Notes: generated by a model not told the origin, from the letters alone. Counted from the first letter of the stretch, positions 40,514 through 53,340 are shown. The stretch: 64,000 nucleotides of DNA from Segatella baroniae B14 (GCF_022024235.1 NZ_CP091800.1:362001-426000), one strand, 5' to 3'. Numbers and translations: made by a program.

Positions 40514-40519
40514 GGGGGG

Positions 40520-42646
<2,127 letters not shown>

Positions 42647-42666
42647 TTATATTTCTTCGTTTATAT

Positions 42667-44448
42667 TTATTTTTCTAATACAATCATTGACCAGTATTTT
42701 AGATTTGGAACGGTGGTCATTACATAGTTGTTATCTTGTCTGAAACTAATCTGCTGTGGTGCGCCACCCATATAGTCTGGACTTGCTATCCATATTTTCT
42801 TTACACCTGAAGCCTTGATACGTACAGGAATATTGTTCAAGGTGGTTGGTTCTGGTTGTGTGCCGTTCATGTCACGCCAGCTCAAACTGTTGGCTTGGGT
42901 AAAGTTAATGAGGTTGATGACCTGTTGGTTACCAACATTTCGGTTAATCGCAGTAACACCATGTGTCACAGGAGGCCATGCGTTGATGCTGATGGTCTGA
43001 TCGCCAGATGTAATATCTGAGGTAGTTTGTTGTCCACCATCTCGAAGCAGATTTTCGTAGGCTGTCATGAAGTCGTAATAGGCTACGATATTCTTCTTCA
43101 GTTCGCTGCTCATTTGTAGGTTGTTGTTAGGGAAATATTCATGACAGAGCATGTGGTCGCCAAGTTCAAGATGTGCACCACCCAGCGCAAAGATGACAGC
43201 ATCGGTGAGGAGAATGCCTGGAGTGTTGAAAGTACCCAGTTCACCACTCTTGCCGTAGTCCATGTAGGCAGCAAAGACGGTATTCATGGTGTTACCACTG
43301 AAATAGTTGTTTTCGTTAATAACCTTGCCAAAGTCACTGAACTTATCTTCTGATCCCCACATCTCGTTGTAGAGGAAATCGACATCGTTGGTGCCAGCGA
43401 TATTCTGCTGACCAAATCTTGAAACGGCATTCATAACGAGTGATTTCTCAGGACGTGCTTCTTTTATAGCTTTGATGAACGAAGCGAAACTATGTGGTAG
43501 ATTTATAATTCCACCATAGTAGTCGTATACAGTACCTCGATCGCCTACTTGGTCGATATGGAAACCATCGAAATCAAGACTGCTGTAAACATCATTGTTG
43601 CGCTCTATGATATAGTTTTGCCAGTCTTTATGAGATGGGTCGAGAAGATAGATATCGCTTTTCCAGTCTTTAGATAGAGTAAGTTTGTCGATATCGGAGT
43701 GCTTGTTATTTTTGTAAAGATACCAATGTCTATTGACACCATCTGTCTGGGCATCGTCAAGTGCACCATAACAAAGATTATAAAACATCGCTTTCATCCC
43801 ATGTTCATGAGCGCTGCTTATATAATTTTTAACAACAGAAGTAAGCACCTGTCGGTTGGCGATGTCCTTATATTCATCTAGTAGGTTATCACGAGTGCCT
43901 CCAAGTGGCCAGTGATGCTTGTTTTGCCAGTCGTAAAACTGCAGACCGTTGATGTGGCAGCGGTTAAGGAAATGAAGCTCATTTTCTATTTGTGAGCTCG
44001 TTTTAGTGGCATCATAGGTACCTACGAATCCATATCGAGGAAAACGCTTCCAGTTGGTCGATACATCTATGCCAATGGTGGCATAGATGTTTTCCTTGTT
44101 ATCAGAAAGGGTATATACATCAGCGAGGTAGCCCATGTTGTCAGCTGAAGGGGCTGTCCATGAGAAGGTGTTTGCGGAGAGCGATTGTTCTTCTATCACA
44201 TCTGCTCCATGACGAATGCGAATCTTAGCCCCTTCAGGAATGGTACCACTGATTTTGAAGTTTACCTGTGATTCTGGAGCATAGATGGCCTTATCTGTAG
44301 TTATCTCAAGACTGATGTAGTCATTCATGGCAACAATGGGCGAGAAGGTCTCAATGTTGGTATATTCATTATTGTTAGCATCGTTATCGCTGCTACATGA
44401 AAAGGCAGACAATGCTGCAATAAAGAGTAATATATTCATTTTTTTCAT
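42667..44448 (-). CDS. GH66 endo-dextranase, surface lipoprotein
   Basis: 593 residues, lipoprotein (signal ends SAFSCSSDN, Cys18). After an Ig-like N-terminal domain (about 45-130) the (beta/alpha)8 GH66 core follows. The nucleophile is Asp299 in 'DFDGFHIDQVG' and the acid/base is Glu362 in 'FLYNEMWG'. It cuts alpha-1,6-linked dextran into isomalto-oligosaccharides, probably at the cell surface, before import by SusCD. Its presence sets the substrate of the whole locus. It abuts the SusE/F-like gene (1 base) and precedes GH97. Confidence 0.9.
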   Translation of the reverse strand: MKKMNILLFIAALSAFSCSSDNDANNNEYTNIETFSPIVAMNDYISLEITTDKAIYAPESQVNFKISGTIPEGAKIRIRHGADVIEEQSLSANTFSWTAPSADNMGYLADVYTLSDNKENIYATIGIDVSTNWKRFPRYGFVGTYDATKTSSQIENELHFLNRCHINGLQFYDWQNKHHWPLGGTRDNLLDEYKDIANRQVLTSVVKNYISSAHEHGMKAMFYNLCYGALDDAQTDGVNRHWYLYKNNKHSDIDKLTLSKDWKSDIYLLDPSHKDWQNYIIERNNDVYSSLDFDGFHIDQVGDRGTVYDYYGGIINLPHSFASFIKAIKEARPEKSLVMNAVSRFGQQNIAGTNDVDFLYNEMWGSEDKFSDFGKVINENNYFSGNTMNTVFAAYMDYGKSGELGTFNTPGILLTDAVIFALGGAHLELGDHMLCHEYFPNNNLQMSSELKKNIVAYYDFMTAYENLLRDGGQQTTSDITSGDQTISINAWPPVTHGVTAINRNVGNQQVINLINFTQANSLSWRDMNGTQPEPTTLNNIPVRIKASGVKKIWIASPDYMGGAPQQISFRQDNNYVMTTVPNLKYWSMIVLEK

Positions 44449-44449
44449 A

Positions 44450-45961
44450 TTATTGTTTTACTATTGTAACGGTTTCTTTCAATTGGTTTAGTGTGATGGT
44501 ATAGGTACCAGAAGAGGCGATTTTCCATTTCTGATCTACATCTCCGATATTCTTGTCGAGATACTGAGCTTGAAGATATGCGTCACTCTTGTCGATGAAA
44601 AGTGCGTGCTCTTCGGTTCCTGTTGGAGCTACATCGTTGCCCTGTGCGCACATGAGCCATGCACCATTCCAGTCGCTTCGCTTGTCAAAAGAGAATTTCA
44701 GTTCACCGGCATTCAACTGTCCTGTCCATGTGAATACCATAGGGTCGGTCGTAGCAGTCATGGTAGTCGCATTTCCTAAATCCCAACCGTTTGGGGTGGC
44801 ATCGCCCACCATATATACCATTTCGTAAGGAGTGAATTCTTTCATCATCATACGTTCTTTTCCATTACGGATATCGAGACAAATCTTATATGCTTTAGGG
44901 GTTTCATGGTCGTTGAGGTACCATTTATGGTCTGGGTCGAAGCCACTGACGAATGATACAGAAGCATCGGTATATGACTGGTGTTCGCTGGTCGCTTTAT
45001 ACATGTTCTCCCAACTGCCATTGGCTGTACCAAACTTGAATTCGCCTGATGTGTTGATGATTTTGCCATAACGGAAAAGGAATGGATCGATTGGATCTTG
45101 GGTCATCTCTTCGAATCCCCAACCGGTAGCATCGCCCACAAAGTACATTTGGTCGTAGTCAGGACGCATGCCGTCAGCTTTCTCGCAAATGAGCGTTCCT
45201 TCGAGCAAGTCAACGCTGATTTTGTAGTAATGAGCTTCTTGGATATGGAATTTCTCATCCGGGTCTTCATCGTTTTCACGGTAAACAAGATTGCCTTTCC
45301 CATCGTTATTATATGAAGGTAGAAAGTTGCCCATAGTAGTGACAAATTTATAATCACCTTCTACAAGATTGCCTTCCCAGGTGAACTTACCATTGTCCTG
45401 ACGTGTCATCTCGGTGGCATGATCGATATTCCAACCGTTTGGCGTAGCATCGCCTATCAGGAAGAGAGATTCAGTAACTGGCTGATAAGGGATTACAGAG
45501 AATTCAATAGTTGAAGTTTGTATTTCTGTACCTTTAGATATGGCTGATATTCGTGCTTCGAGATCCATGCTCTGACCAGGTGTGCCTTCAAATTTGTCAA
45601 GAATGATATTGTTGAGGTTTTCTTGTGAGGCACTCCAACTGTATATCTGCGTTTCGTTATTCACAGCCACATAAGCATTCTGGAAGTTGGTTCCTTTAGG
45701 AGCCAGTTCCAGTTGGTAATATATACGATTGCCTGTTCCACCATTATTTCCTGTGGTCCATGACAATAGCACAGCCTCATTGGCATGCGTGTGTTCATCG
45801 AGTATTGTCGTCTGTTGGTCTACGGTTAGTGTAAGCTCATCGCAACCTTTGTTTAACATCGAGTAGTCGTTATCGGCACATGATGTCAACCCTACGATTG
45901 CTAAAGCAAGGAGTAGTACGTTAGAGCAGACAGCTAACATGAGATTATATGTTTTTTTCAT
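44450..45961 (-). CDS. SusE/SusF-like surface glycan-binding lipoprotein
   Basis: 503 residues. Lipoprotein signal ends LTSCADND (Cys28). After a SusE-type N-terminal Ig-like domain (about 35-165) come three repeated SusE/F glycan-binding modules beginning 'LFLIGDATPNGWNIDHATEM' (about 171), 'MYFVGDATGWGFEEMTQDP' (about 272) and 'VYMVGDATPNGWDLGNATTM' (about 384). The recurring Trp-Asn pairs resemble the binding faces seen in SusE and SusF. It binds glucan at the cell surface and helps SusCD. It sits between susD and GH66 like BT3088 in B. thetaiotaomicron. Confidence 0.88.
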   Translation of the reverse strand: MKKTYNLMLAVCSNVLLLALAIVGLTSCADNDYSMLNKGCDELTLTVDQQTTILDEHTHANEAVLLSWTTGNNGGTGNRIYYQLELAPKGTNFQNAYVAVNNETQIYSWSASQENLNNIILDKFEGTPGQSMDLEARISAISKGTEIQTSTIEFSVIPYQPVTESLFLIGDATPNGWNIDHATEMTRQDNGKFTWEGNLVEGDYKFVTTMGNFLPSYNNDGKGNLVYRENDEDPDEKFHIQEAHYYKISVDLLEGTLICEKADGMRPDYDQMYFVGDATGWGFEEMTQDPIDPFLFRYGKIINTSGEFKFGTANGSWENMYKATSEHQSYTDASVSFVSGFDPDHKWYLNDHETPKAYKICLDIRNGKERMMMKEFTPYEMVYMVGDATPNGWDLGNATTMTATTDPMVFTWTGQLNAGELKFSFDKRSDWNGAWLMCAQGNDVAPTGTEEHALFIDKSDAYLQAQYLDKNIGDVDQKWKIASSGTYTITLNQLKETVTIVKQ

Positions 45962-46047
45962 CTTTTGTTTTGTTTAAATGATTATTAGCTAAACTTCTTT
46001 TTCAGTTTAGTTAGGTTTTGATATCGTTATGTTACCTTTTTAAATCA

Positions 46048-47559
46048 TTAATATCCGTTATTCTGTGTCATCAGTGGATTGGCATCCATCTCGGTTTGAG
46101 GAATAGGGAAGAGTAGACGCTCCTTGGTGGCACGCGATTTGCCGATAGAATGTAAGAAACTTACGGCATAATTACCATCGTTAATTCTAATCATGTCAAA
46201 CCATCTGTGACCTTCGAATGCTAACTCCATACGACGTTCGTGAATAATTTTATCACGCATTTCAGACTGGTTGAGTCCAGCAACATTTGCTAGTCCTGCT
46301 CGATGACGAACGATATTCAATGGTTCGCAGGCTTTAGCCGTTTCGCCTAACTCGTTAAGTGCTTCAGCTTTCATCAGAAGCACATCGGCATAACGCCATA
46401 CCACAAAATTGGCAGGATTGGTATTATATTCTGGTGAAATCGCTTTTGTTACAAGAAATTTTCTTACGTTATAACCCGTATTAGAATAGCTGTTCTTGTA
46501 TTTTTTACCGTCAAAATCTGGACAGCCTTCATAGAAAACGGTAAGATCTTTGCGTTTGTCGCCCTCTTCATATTGCGACATGAATTCTTCTGTAGGTTGA
46601 TTCCAACCATAGCATCCTGCAACAAAGTCTGAATTGCGTGGTCCCATAAAGGTAGAAAGCCAGCTTGACTGAGGATTGTTTCCCCAAAAATCATACTCAG
46701 TGTTGCCAGAGAACTGTACCTCGAAGATAGACTCTGGTCCGTTGTTTACAGTTGCATCGAAATTATCTTCGTATTTGCATTTTGACAAGTCGTATCCGAG
46801 AGCCGTAACCGAATCACAAAGGTTTACGACATGTTGATAATAATCTTTGTTTTTTGAGGCACGTGTAAGATATATGTCTGCCATCTGAGTGAGAGCAGCA
46901 TCTTTGCAAGCTCGACCTACGTTTTCTGAATCATATTCAGATTTAGCAGGAAGAATATCAATAGCACGCTGACAGTCGGACATAATTTGGCGATATACAT
47001 CATCGACGGATGCACGGGCTATGGCTGTTGAATTTCCCGGTTCGAAAGGTTCTAGGCGCAATGGCACACCGCCATATAGGCGTACAAGAATGTAATAATA
47101 ATGTGCGCGTAGGAAAAGTGCTTCGCCAAGGCAACGTTCTTGAATACTGCCGGGCTCGTAACCTGAGTTTTCTATACTTTTTATCAATGTGTTGCACTGT
47201 CCGATACCTACCCATGGAGAACGCCACATATAGAGTGCCATACCATTATCGCTCAGTGTAGTGAAGTTTGATGCTTGTACTGTTTCCAAACCGTCAGTAC
47301 CACCACCAGCACCAACCTCGCTATTACCAGCAACAATATCTAGTGTCCATAGGCGTTGGTTATACATGTTTGAGCTTTGTAATGTACGATAGCATGCGTT
47401 TGTCATGGCTATGGCCACCTGATCGTCTATCTTCGTATTGGTATCAACTGTATTCTTAGGTGATTTCTCGAGGAAATCGTCGCTACAAGATGAAGTTGTT
47501 GCGATAACTGCTATACCCAAGAACATATAGTTTATGATATATTTAACGTTTCGTTTCAT
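46048..47559 (-). CDS. SusD-like nutrient-binding lipoprotein
   Basis: 503 residues; lipoprotein signal ends TTSSCSDD (Cys26). Typical SusD segments: 'CLGEALFLRAHYYYILVRLY', 'ARASVDDVYRQIMSDCQRAI', and the C-terminal 'NIVRHRAGLA...IHERRMELAFEGHRW'. It forms the lid on the SusC barrel and recruits dextran fragments. The start is 10 bases after the SusC stop. Confidence 0.95.
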   Translation of the reverse strand: MKRNVKYIINYMFLGIAVIATTSSCSDDFLEKSPKNTVDTNTKIDDQVAIAMTNACYRTLQSSNMYNQRLWTLDIVAGNSEVGAGGGTDGLETVQASNFTTLSDNGMALYMWRSPWVGIGQCNTLIKSIENSGYEPGSIQERCLGEALFLRAHYYYILVRLYGGVPLRLEPFEPGNSTAIARASVDDVYRQIMSDCQRAIDILPAKSEYDSENVGRACKDAALTQMADIYLTRASKNKDYYQHVVNLCDSVTALGYDLSKCKYEDNFDATVNNGPESIFEVQFSGNTEYDFWGNNPQSSWLSTFMGPRNSDFVAGCYGWNQPTEEFMSQYEEGDKRKDLTVFYEGCPDFDGKKYKNSYSNTGYNVRKFLVTKAISPEYNTNPANFVVWRYADVLLMKAEALNELGETAKACEPLNIVRHRAGLANVAGLNQSEMRDKIIHERRMELAFEGHRWFDMIRINDGNYAVSFLHSIGKSRATKERLLFPIPQTEMDANPLMTQNNGY

Positions 47560-47569
47560 AATGACGTTT

Positions 47570-50566
47570 TTACAAGTTGAAATTTATACCCAGATTAAAG
47601 GTTCTCGAAATAGGGTAGCGAGAGAGATCAATACCATTGATGTCGACCTCTGGATCAAAACCGCTGTAATTGGTGATGGTAAACACATTCTCGCAAGAGA
47701 GTGTGAGGCGTGCATTCTGTATGGTTAGAGCCTTGAGCCAGTCCTTAGGGAAGTTGTATGAAAGACTTAATGTCTTTAGTCGGAGATATGATCCATTTTC
47801 TACATATCTGTCAGAGACGCGGGTATTCTGGTTGGGATCGCCAAATACGGCACGTGGCATATTGTTACTGGTGCCTTCTGCTGTCCATCTATTCAGCACA
47901 TCAGTTGTCTGGTTGTAGGCTGCAGACATACCTGTAAGGTCAATATTATTAGCGTTGAAAATCTTGTTTCCTGCTACGCCCTGGAAATATATGCTCAGTT
48001 CGAAGCCTTTCCAAGTAAGGGTATTATTAAGTGAGAAAAGGTTTGTCGGATTAGGATTGCCGATAACTGTTCGGTCTTCATCGTTGATTATACCATCATT
48101 GTTGAGATCCTTGAAACGGATATCACCAGGCTCTGCACCAGGTTGAATAGCATGGTCTAATACTTCTGCTTCATTCTGGAAAATGCCATCGGTTACATAG
48201 CCATAAAATACATTGATAGGGTATCCTTTGTCGAGTACGGTAACATAGGAGTTGTTGATTTGGTTGATGTAGTATGGAACGCTACTGTTCAGATCTTTAA
48301 TTTTGTTTCTATTGTATGTGTAAGACAAATCTGAAGTCCATCCGATGTGACCTTTAAGGTTTACGGTATGAAGAGATATTTCAAAACCGCTGTTGCGGAC
48401 CTTACCGGCATTGGTATAGGTTGTACTGGTATCTTCAAACCCCGACGTGATAGGTATTGATGCTTTGACGAGCATATCACTTGTCGTTTTGAGATAAGCA
48501 TCAAAAGAGAGAATGGCTCGCTGGTTGAATAAAGTCGCATCAAATCCGATGTTAGCTTGTGCTACTTCTTCCCAATGGATAGAAGGGTTGGCAAGGGTTG
48601 TAGAAACAAGGGCAGCCTGTTCGTTACCACTATAACCGAAAGGATAAACGCTCGTGTTGTAAGAAGCGAGATAACTGTAGTTGCTTACGCTCGCCTGACT
48701 ACCTGTTACACCATATCCTGCACGTATTTTCAAATCACCGAGGATATCGTTCTTAGGGAACCAGTCTTCTTCAGAAATACGCCATGCAAGAGATACAGAT
48801 GGGAAGGTTCCCCATCGATGATTACTGCCGAAACGGCTAGAACCATCACGTCTTACAGTAGCTGTGAGCAGGTATTTGTTATTGTAGTCGTAGTTGAAAC
48901 GCGCCATATATGAGAATAAAGCCCATTCGGTCTCATTTCCACCTATAGCGTGCATCTTCTGACCATTGTCCATTTCGTGAACATTGTCGAAAGCAAACAC
49001 ATTTTTCTGTGCGTTGAGATAGTCATAGTTATTCCATTGGGCAGATATACCGGCCATCACGTTGAAGTGGTGCTTCTTGGCAAGGGTATAGTCAAAGAGG
49101 AAATAATTATCCCAAAGATAGGTAAATGATTTATTGTCGCTCTTATAGCGTGAACTTTCTTCTACAGCAGATGGTTTCCAGTTGTATGCTGGAGTGAAGT
49201 TGTCGGCATACCAGAATTTTGCATCCAAACCGAATGTGCTCTTATATTTCAGCCATTTGGTGAACGTAAGTTCTGCGGTAAGGTTACCCAAGAAGTTGTA
49301 TCCGTTAGTTTTTTGCTTATCGGTTTCAATTGGACCTATTGGGTTTCGAGTAGAACCGTACCATGTTGAGTTTCCTTCAGGACCGGTCCATTCTCCATTC
49401 TCGTCTTTTACAGCATAGGTAGGAAGTGCACGTAGGGCATTACCAATATCATAACTGCCCTGTTGTTTCTTATCGGCACTTACTGTGATATTGTTGGACA
49501 TTTTTAGCCAAGGGAGAACCTGTGCGTCGGCATTTTCCTGAAATGTGAAACGTCTGTATTTCACACTCTTCACAGTACCCGATTGGTTCAAGTAGCCGCC
49601 TGATACATAATAATGAGCCTTGTCGCTACCACCAGAGTAACTTACAGAATAATTTTGCATATAGCCCGTTTGGAGAAGCTCATCGAGCCAGTTTGTTCCA
49701 TTTCCGAGTGCAGAAGGATTACTCCAGTCTGGGTTTGTTGCATATCCAGCATTATTAAGCATGTCATTGCTTAAAGCTGCATATTGGCTGGCATTTAGCA
49801 TTTCTGGTGTATGCATGGTTCGTTGGATGGAGAAATTGGCAGCAAATGATAACGTGCCTTTTCCTTCTTTTCCTTTTTTTGTCGTGATCATTACTACACC
49901 GTTGGCACCACGACTACCATAGATCGCTGTTGCCGAAGCGTCTTTCAGAACATCGAGACGTTCAATATCAGCCATATTCATATTGTTGAGGCTGAGATCG
50001 GTAGGCACACCATCAATGACAACAAGTGGATCGCAATTGTTGATAGAACCCAAACCGCGGATTTTAATGGAAACGTTGTCACCTGGTTTTCCTGCATCTA
50101 CTACTTGTAATCCTGCTACCTTACCCTGCATAGCCTGACCGATGTTGCTTACTGGTGACTCTAAATCGGTAGCATTAAGAGAGCCAACAGAACCTGTGAG
50201 GTCGTTTTTTCTCATGGTGCCATAGCCTATGACAACTACTTCGTTGAGTTTTGTATTCTGCTCATGAAGAATAATAGATATAGGTTTTACATCGTTGATT
50301 TTGGCTTCTTGAGTCACAAAACCTATATAAGAAAATGTAATGGTTGAATTTTGTGGTACAGATAATGTGAATTTACCATCCAAGTCGGTAACGGTTCCGT
50401 TATTTGCACCTTTGCGCATGACAGTACATCCAATGATAGGTTCACCTGACTCATCAGTTACCACACCATTGATTTTTATGTTTTGAGCTAGTGTCGATAG
50501 TGACAATAGCGTAGTGAAGACAACCAACGTTAATCGTGGATTTACATGTCTTTTCTTTCTTTTCAT
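47570..50566 (-). CDS. SusC-like TonB-dependent oligosaccharide transporter
   Basis: 998 residues. Start ATG 50566 gives MKRKKRHVNPRLTLVVFTTL and a signal peptide ending STLAQ; the longer start at 50611 is excluded because a minus-strand -7-like box (TTACTTTG, 50616-50609) overlaps it. A carboxypeptidase-like N-terminal domain (about 30-115), the plug ('GLGSINNCDPLVVIDGVPTD', 'VLKDASATAIYGSRGANGVV') and a large barrel ending 'YPISRTFNLGINFNL' follow. It imports isomalto-oligosaccharides with SusD. First gene of the locus after the divergent regulator. Confidence 0.95.
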   Translation of the reverse strand: MKRKKRHVNPRLTLVVFTTLLSLSTLAQNIKINGVVTDESGEPIIGCTVMRKGANNGTVTDLDGKFTLSVPQNSTITFSYIGFVTQEAKINDVKPISIILHEQNTKLNEVVVIGYGTMRKNDLTGSVGSLNATDLESPVSNIGQAMQGKVAGLQVVDAGKPGDNVSIKIRGLGSINNCDPLVVIDGVPTDLSLNNMNMADIERLDVLKDASATAIYGSRGANGVVMITTKKGKEGKGTLSFAANFSIQRTMHTPEMLNASQYAALSNDMLNNAGYATNPDWSNPSALGNGTNWLDELLQTGYMQNYSVSYSGGSDKAHYYVSGGYLNQSGTVKSVKYRRFTFQENADAQVLPWLKMSNNITVSADKKQQGSYDIGNALRALPTYAVKDENGEWTGPEGNSTWYGSTRNPIGPIETDKQKTNGYNFLGNLTAELTFTKWLKYKSTFGLDAKFWYADNFTPAYNWKPSAVEESSRYKSDNKSFTYLWDNYFLFDYTLAKKHHFNVMAGISAQWNNYDYLNAQKNVFAFDNVHEMDNGQKMHAIGGNETEWALFSYMARFNYDYNNKYLLTATVRRDGSSRFGSNHRWGTFPSVSLAWRISEEDWFPKNDILGDLKIRAGYGVTGSQASVSNYSYLASYNTSVYPFGYSGNEQAALVSTTLANPSIHWEEVAQANIGFDATLFNQRAILSFDAYLKTTSDMLVKASIPITSGFEDTSTTYTNAGKVRNSGFEISLHTVNLKGHIGWTSDLSYTYNRNKIKDLNSSVPYYINQINNSYVTVLDKGYPINVFYGYVTDGIFQNEAEVLDHAIQPGAEPGDIRFKDLNNDGIINDEDRTVIGNPNPTNLFSLNNTLTWKGFELSIYFQGVAGNKIFNANNIDLTGMSAAYNQTTDVLNRWTAEGTSNNMPRAVFGDPNQNTRVSDRYVENGSYLRLKTLSLSYNFPKDWLKALTIQNARLTLSCENVFTITNYSGFDPEVDINGIDLSRYPISRTFNLGINFNL

Positions 50567-50608
50567 AGATTCTGGTTTTGAAATGTTAGTTATTTGGCTA
50601 TTTCGGTG

Positions 50609-50772
50609 CAAAGTAACAACATTTTTGAGTAATATGTGTCATAAGGTAGTACTTAAGTAGAAATACTATTATTTCTTATTCTGTATATATTGTTGACTAT
50701 TAAATAGTTATGTTGATTATGAAAAAAATACGAAGTAGATACTTGTAGTTTGCTAAAAACTGTTTATCTTTG
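50609..50772. promoter_or_regulatory. Divergent promoters between SusC and SusR-like genes
   Basis: TTACTTTG on the minus strand (50616-50609) is near-consensus for the SusC operon. TATCTTTG on the plus strand (50765-50772) is the SusR -7 box, only 15 bases before its ATG at 50787, implying a very short leader. I see no inverted repeat in the gap. Confidence 0.55.
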
Positions 50773-50786
50773 CAGAAAACCAAATC

Positions 50787-52448
50787 ATGACAATGTTTAA
50801 AGCCTTTTTAATCCTTATTTTTACTCTTTTGAGCTATAGTGTTTCAGCTCAACAGAAAGAGAATTTATTGCTTCAACTTGATTCCGTGTTGGCTCATCGT
50901 CAGCAGGCTATGATAGAGAAAGAAAAACGAATAAACTATCTCAAAACGAATTTATTGAGAGAAAGTAATCTGAGAGCGAAACTCAATATTTATAGTCAGA
51001 TATATGATGAGTATTATGTTTTTCAGTTTGACTCTGCTCATGTATATATTAATAAAGGTATCGAACTTGCTAAGAAACTTGATGATCAATACTATTACAG
51101 TATGTTCATCATTCGTAAGGCTCAGCTTATGGCTATCGGTGGTCTTTATTATGAATCACGTAATCTTATAGATAGTATTGACACTTCTACACTTGATGCC
51201 AATTTACAGTTTGATTATTATCTATGCTTATTCAGAATATATAGTTACTGGAGCGATTATTGTAACGACAAGGAATATAAACCTCATTACAGAAAATTGG
51301 CTAATGATTATTTGAGTAAAGCGATTGTTCATCTTGACAAAAGAGACATTGCCTATGATTATTATATGGGCGAATTTTATGTGTATGTAAATTTTGATTC
51401 CAAGACAGCGCGTAAGTATTATCTGTCGGCTATTAAGAAGTGTCCTAAGAATTCGCGCCTTTACGCTATGGCTTGTTTTGCCTTAGCTGGTAATTATAGA
51501 AACGATAATCATGAACAACAGTATGAAAAATATCTCATTCTGTCGGCTTTGAGTGATGCTCATAACCTCACGATGGAAAATTTTTCTTTGCAGATGCTTG
51601 CTTCTTATATTTTTGAAACAGATGAAAGTAATATAGAGCATGCTCAGAATTATATCAACCAATCGTTGGCTGATGCTAAGTTTTATAATAGCAAACTAAG
51701 AATAATAGAAATATCAGAACGATTACCTGGCATTATCTCTAAATATGACGAGGCTGTCAAATCGCGTAATCGTATGCAGAAACTGGTTATTATTTCTGTA
51801 TCCGTCCTTTTATTCATCCTTCTTTGTGCTATGGCATTTATTTTCAAACAAAATGCCAAACTTACGGCCAGTAGAAAGGAACTCTATAAGCGAAATATGC
51901 AATTGTCGGAACTGAATCATCAGCAAAGAAATCTTAACGGACAACTAAATACGTTGAACGAAAGATTGGTAGATACCAACAAAAAGCGTGAAGGCTTGGC
52001 CAAGATATATATAGATTTATGTGCTAAATATATCAACAGACTCAAAAACCAGAAAACTCTTGTACAGCGAAAGATAAAGGCCAATCAGGTGAATGAATTA
52101 CTCACCTTAATTACTTCTTCTAAGTTTTCTGAAGAGGATGCTGCAACATTCTTGAACCGTTTTGATAAGGCATTCCTCGATCTATATCCTACATTCATAG
52201 AAGAGTTTAATGCTTTATTAAAGCCAGATGAGAAGATTGTTGTGAAAGCGACGAACACAATGACAACAGAACTTCGTATCTTTGCTCTCATAAGATTAGG
52301 AGTTAGTGAGAGTAGTGAAATAGCCGATTTGCTATTTTATTCTCCACAGACCATCTATAATTATCGCTCAAGTACAAGGAACAAAGCTCTTCATCGTGAC
52401 AGCTTTGAGTCTGATGTGGTAAAACTCTGTACGGTAATACGTGTGTAG
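50787..52448 (+). CDS. SusR-like membrane transcriptional activator
   Basis: 553 residues, with a signal-type N-terminus, TPR-like helical repeats (about 25-320), one membrane helix ('LVIISVSVLLFILLCAMAFI', about 335), a coiled-coil stretch ('KELYKRNMQLSELNHQQRNL') and a cytoplasmic helix-turn-helix end ('LGVSESSEIADLLFYSPQTI'). This matches SusR (DUF6377), which senses maltose or isomaltose in the periplasm and activates the adjacent PUL. It reads away from susC. The same order, with GH66, SusE/F, SusD and SusC, is known for the BT3086-BT3091 dextran locus. Confidence 0.88.
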   Translation: MTMFKAFLILIFTLLSYSVSAQQKENLLLQLDSVLAHRQQAMIEKEKRINYLKTNLLRESNLRAKLNIYSQIYDEYYVFQFDSAHVYINKGIELAKKLDDQYYYSMFIIRKAQLMAIGGLYYESRNLIDSIDTSTLDANLQFDYYLCLFRIYSYWSDYCNDKEYKPHYRKLANDYLSKAIVHLDKRDIAYDYYMGEFYVYVNFDSKTARKYYLSAIKKCPKNSRLYAMACFALAGNYRNDNHEQQYEKYLILSALSDAHNLTMENFSLQMLASYIFETDESNIEHAQNYINQSLADAKFYNSKLRIIEISERLPGIISKYDEAVKSRNRMQKLVIISVSVLLFILLCAMAFIFKQNAKLTASRKELYKRNMQLSELNHQQRNLNGQLNTLNERLVDTNKKREGLAKIYIDLCAKYINRLKNQKTLVQRKIKANQVNELLTLITSSKFSEEDAATFLNRFDKAFLDLYPTFIEEFNALLKPDEKIVVKATNTMTTELRIFALIRLGVSESSEIADLLFYSPQTIYNYRSSTRNKALHRDSFESDVVKLCTVIRV

Positions 52449-52678
52449 TCTTGCTATGGCAAGGTGTGTCTTTGTGAAACAAACTTTTGGGGAGTTGAAA
52501 ATTTGATTTTTTCCTCGCATAAGTTAGGTATTCTGCGGTTTGAAATGGCTTTTATAAATGTTTTTATGAGCATAATCTGACATAAGCTATAGAAAATCAT
52601 TAACTTTACACTCGTAATGTATATTTTATCCCTGTAAGTATGTAACCGATGCGGGATAAATAGTTTAAAAAGTTAGAA

Positions 52679-53143
52679 ATGATTACGATAAAGACATATC
52701 ATGAGCAGTATCAGGCTGATTTCATTCGCTTGAACAAAGAGTGGATCGAGACTTACTTCCGTTTGGAGGAGTCTGACCTTCGGACTTTTGCCAATATCGA
52801 TAGCTACATCTTGGGCAATGGTGGACAGATATTTCTTGCTATTGATGACAGTAGTGGTAAGGTTGTAGGATGTTGCGCGCTAATCAATCATCCAGAAAAG
52901 AATGTATATGAGTTGGCCAAAATGGCCGTTTCACCTAAAGCTCAAGGAAAACACATCGGGTACAAGTTGGGCTTGGCTCTCATAGAATATGCCCGTCAAC
53001 TGGGTGCCAAAAGACTTTATCTGGAAGGAAACACCCATTTGGCTGCTTCCATCCATCTTTATCGAAATTTAGGATTCAAAGAAGTTTCTTTGGACGGTAG
53101 CACTTATGACCGTTGCGATATTATCATGGAATTAGATTTATAG
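52679..53143 (+). CDS. GNAT-family N-acetyltransferase
   Basis: 154 residues. The acetyl-CoA motif is at about 78-103 ('KMAVSPKAQGKHIGYKLGLA', the R/Q-x-x-G-x-G/A pattern), followed by 'LYLEGNTHLAASIHLYRNLG', the usual GNAT motif B region. It probably acetylates a small amine. It is a single gene between the SusR-like gene and the encapsulin operon, with no obvious link to either. Confidence 0.87.
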   Translation: MITIKTYHEQYQADFIRLNKEWIETYFRLEESDLRTFANIDSYILGNGGQIFLAIDDSSGKVVGCCALINHPEKNVYELAKMAVSPKAQGKHIGYKLGLALIEYARQLGAKRLYLEGNTHLAASIHLYRNLGFKEVSLDGSTYDRCDIIMELDL

Positions 53144-53206
53144 TACATTTTCTTTGTAGCGATATCTAATTTTTTCCCTCCCCACATACTCCCTTATGGA
53201 TGGTAC

Positions 53207-53282
53207 ATGGTATACTATATCATGGGTATCTAAAATGCCACAAATGGGCTATTGTAGATACCCCGGAATCACTGTACCTTTG
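53207..53282 (+). promoter_or_regulatory. Regulated promoter of the encapsulin operon
   Basis: GGGTATCTA (53224-53232) and TAGATACCC (53255-53263) are exact inverted arms separated by 22 bases; ATGGTATAC lies at 53207-53215. The -7 box TACCTTTG (53275-53282) continues GCCG, exactly as the PstS promoter (15566). The ATG is at 53341. The box makes the longer in-frame start near 53200 unlikely. Confidence 0.75.
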
Positions 53283-53340
53283 CCGTTGTAATAGAGTATT
53301 GATCAGAATAAGTACACCCTATAATTATAAATTGCGAATT

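Noticed and set aside
53200..53340. Longer N-terminus for the DsrE-like protein
   Set aside because: The extra codons cover the TACCTTTG promoter box and do not match the family; ATG 53341 starts the conserved fold.
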